Source of the DNA: Actinoplanes sp. DH11
GTDB lineage: Bacteria > Actinomycetota > Actinomycetes > Mycobacteriales > Micromonosporaceae
Assembly (NCBI RefSeq): GCF_020873875.1
Contig: NZ_JAHWGU010000012.1
Span: 1 to 64,000, forward strand
Length of the DNA stretch: 64,000 nucleotides
Direction of reading: 5' to 3'
The position numbers were made by a program, and so were the translations under genes. Below the pieces are notes generated by a model. The model did not search any database, was not told the DNA's origin, and saw only the letters and a list, made by a program, of their open reading frames with translations. Below are positions 63,579 through 64,000 of this stretch, piece after piece. The stretch's first letter is position 1; the number at the start of each line of letters is the position of its first letter.

Positions 63579-64000
63579 GTGGATCAGGACGAGGTACTGC
63601 TGCGGGAATGCCGGCCCGAGGACGCCCCGAAGATCGCCGAGGGCGAGGCGGACCCGGCGTTCCGGCGATTCCTCGGCGGCCGGAGATCCGGCGGGGCGCA
63701 CGTGGAGCGCCGCGTGATCGCGAACGAGGCCACCGGCGAGTTCCTCGGCATGATCACGAAGAGAACGATCACGACAGGGATCATCACCGCAGGCATGATC
63801 ACGGCGAAAATGATCACAGAAGAAACGATCACGCCCGGGGTGATCACGACTGAGGTGACCTTCTGGGTCCTGCCCGCCCACCGGCGCCGCGGCACGGCAA
63901 CCGCCGCCCTGCGGAAGATGCGCGGCGAGCGGCTCGAAATGCTGATCGACGCGGACAACCCGGTGGCCCAGCGGGCCGCGCTGGCCGCCGGTTTCACCCG
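63579..64000 (+). CDS. GNAT family N-acetyltransferase, cut by window end
   Basis: The frame opens with GTG (VDQDEVLLRECRPEDAPK) and runs to the window edge without a stop, at least 140 residues. It shows the GNAT acetyl-CoA motif HRRRGTATAALRKM and LIDADNPVAQRAALAAGFT typical of the end of the domain. Between the strand ANEATGEFLG and TFWVLPAHRRRG lie seven pentapeptides of (M/T)IT type (MITKR TITTG IITAG MITAK MITEE TITPG VITTE) encoded by a 15-bp tandem repeat. That position normally has a short hairpin. The start is uncertain. Confidence 0.75.
   Translation, partial: MDQDEVLLRECRPEDAPKIAEGEADPAFRRFLGGRRSGGAHVERRVIANEATGEFLGMITKRTITTGIITAGMITAKMITEETITPGVITTEVTFWVLPAHRRRGTATAALRKMRGERLEMLIDADNPVAQRAALAAGFT
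63750..63854. repeat. 15-bp tandem repeat inside GNAT gene
   Basis: Seven 15-bp units in register, each starting with a variant of ATGATCACG, followed by six variable bases. Most units contain the palindrome TGATCA or CGATCA. Confidence 0.95.

Overview
The window is high-GC actinobacterial chromosome. Gene content, the extreme third-position GC bias, frequent GTG/TTG starts and the ssrA–smpB–M23 peptidase–ftsX–ftsE–prfB and Rv3235-like–secA neighbourhoods fit a filamentous member of the Micromonosporaceae, most probably Actinoplanes or a close relative. The genus assignment is inferred from gene content and not from a marker phylogeny.

Layout. 0–11.3 kb: a non-coding stretch with a large minisatellite, an MFS exporter with a repetitive tail, ctaD, a flavin monooxygenase, a LigD-type phosphoesterase joined to a degenerate ligase domain, a GH63-like glucosidase, a MarR regulator, a cupin and a PAS–GGDEF–EAL protein. 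11.6–27.5 kb: DNA-processing genes (a 1467-aa SF1 helicase–nuclease fusion, a P-loop helicase-like ATPase paired with a prim-pol, and a Cas4-like Fe-S nuclease co-transcribed with an unknown 480-aa protein) mixed with a membrane protein, an SDR, two unknown proteins and a GAF/PP2C phosphatase. 27.6–35.2 kb: a DUF427 protein, a YbaB-like pair, then an FxSxx-COOH RiPP locus (precursor fxsA, a stand-alone HExxH protein, and a FxsT-type TPR protein across an intervening GGDEF–EAL gene), and a STAS protein. 35.2–37.6 kb: an MFS transporter divergent from a GlxA-type AraC regulator. 37.6–45.6 kb: a complete-looking type IV pilus operon pilB-T-C-A-D-M-N-O. 45.6–58.3 kb: small proteins, tRNA-Ala, YqgE, MTA phosphorylase, a CAP-domain secreted protein, tmRNA, a CBM2-like protein, smpB, an M23 peptidase, ftsX, ftsE, prfB, a PadR regulator and further conserved genes. 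58.4–64 kb: an Rv3235-like protein, a repeat-rich gap, secA, and a GNAT cut by the window edge.

Two structural themes cross the whole window. First, an ~84-bp hairpin element occurs four times in gaps, and in one copy the inner part is inverted relative to conserved flanks. Second, short tandem repeats (8 to 48 bp, often 15 or 18 bp) have expanded in many gaps and inside at least three coding regions, sometimes duplicating a gene start or a stop codon.

The most promising candidates for undescribed biology are the FxsA–HExxH–FxsT locus lacking a neighbouring radical SAM enzyme, the Cas4-like/480-aa operon, and the flip-type hairpin element. Start codons were chosen from family alignment knowledge and visible Shine-Dalgarno sequences. 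No database search was run.
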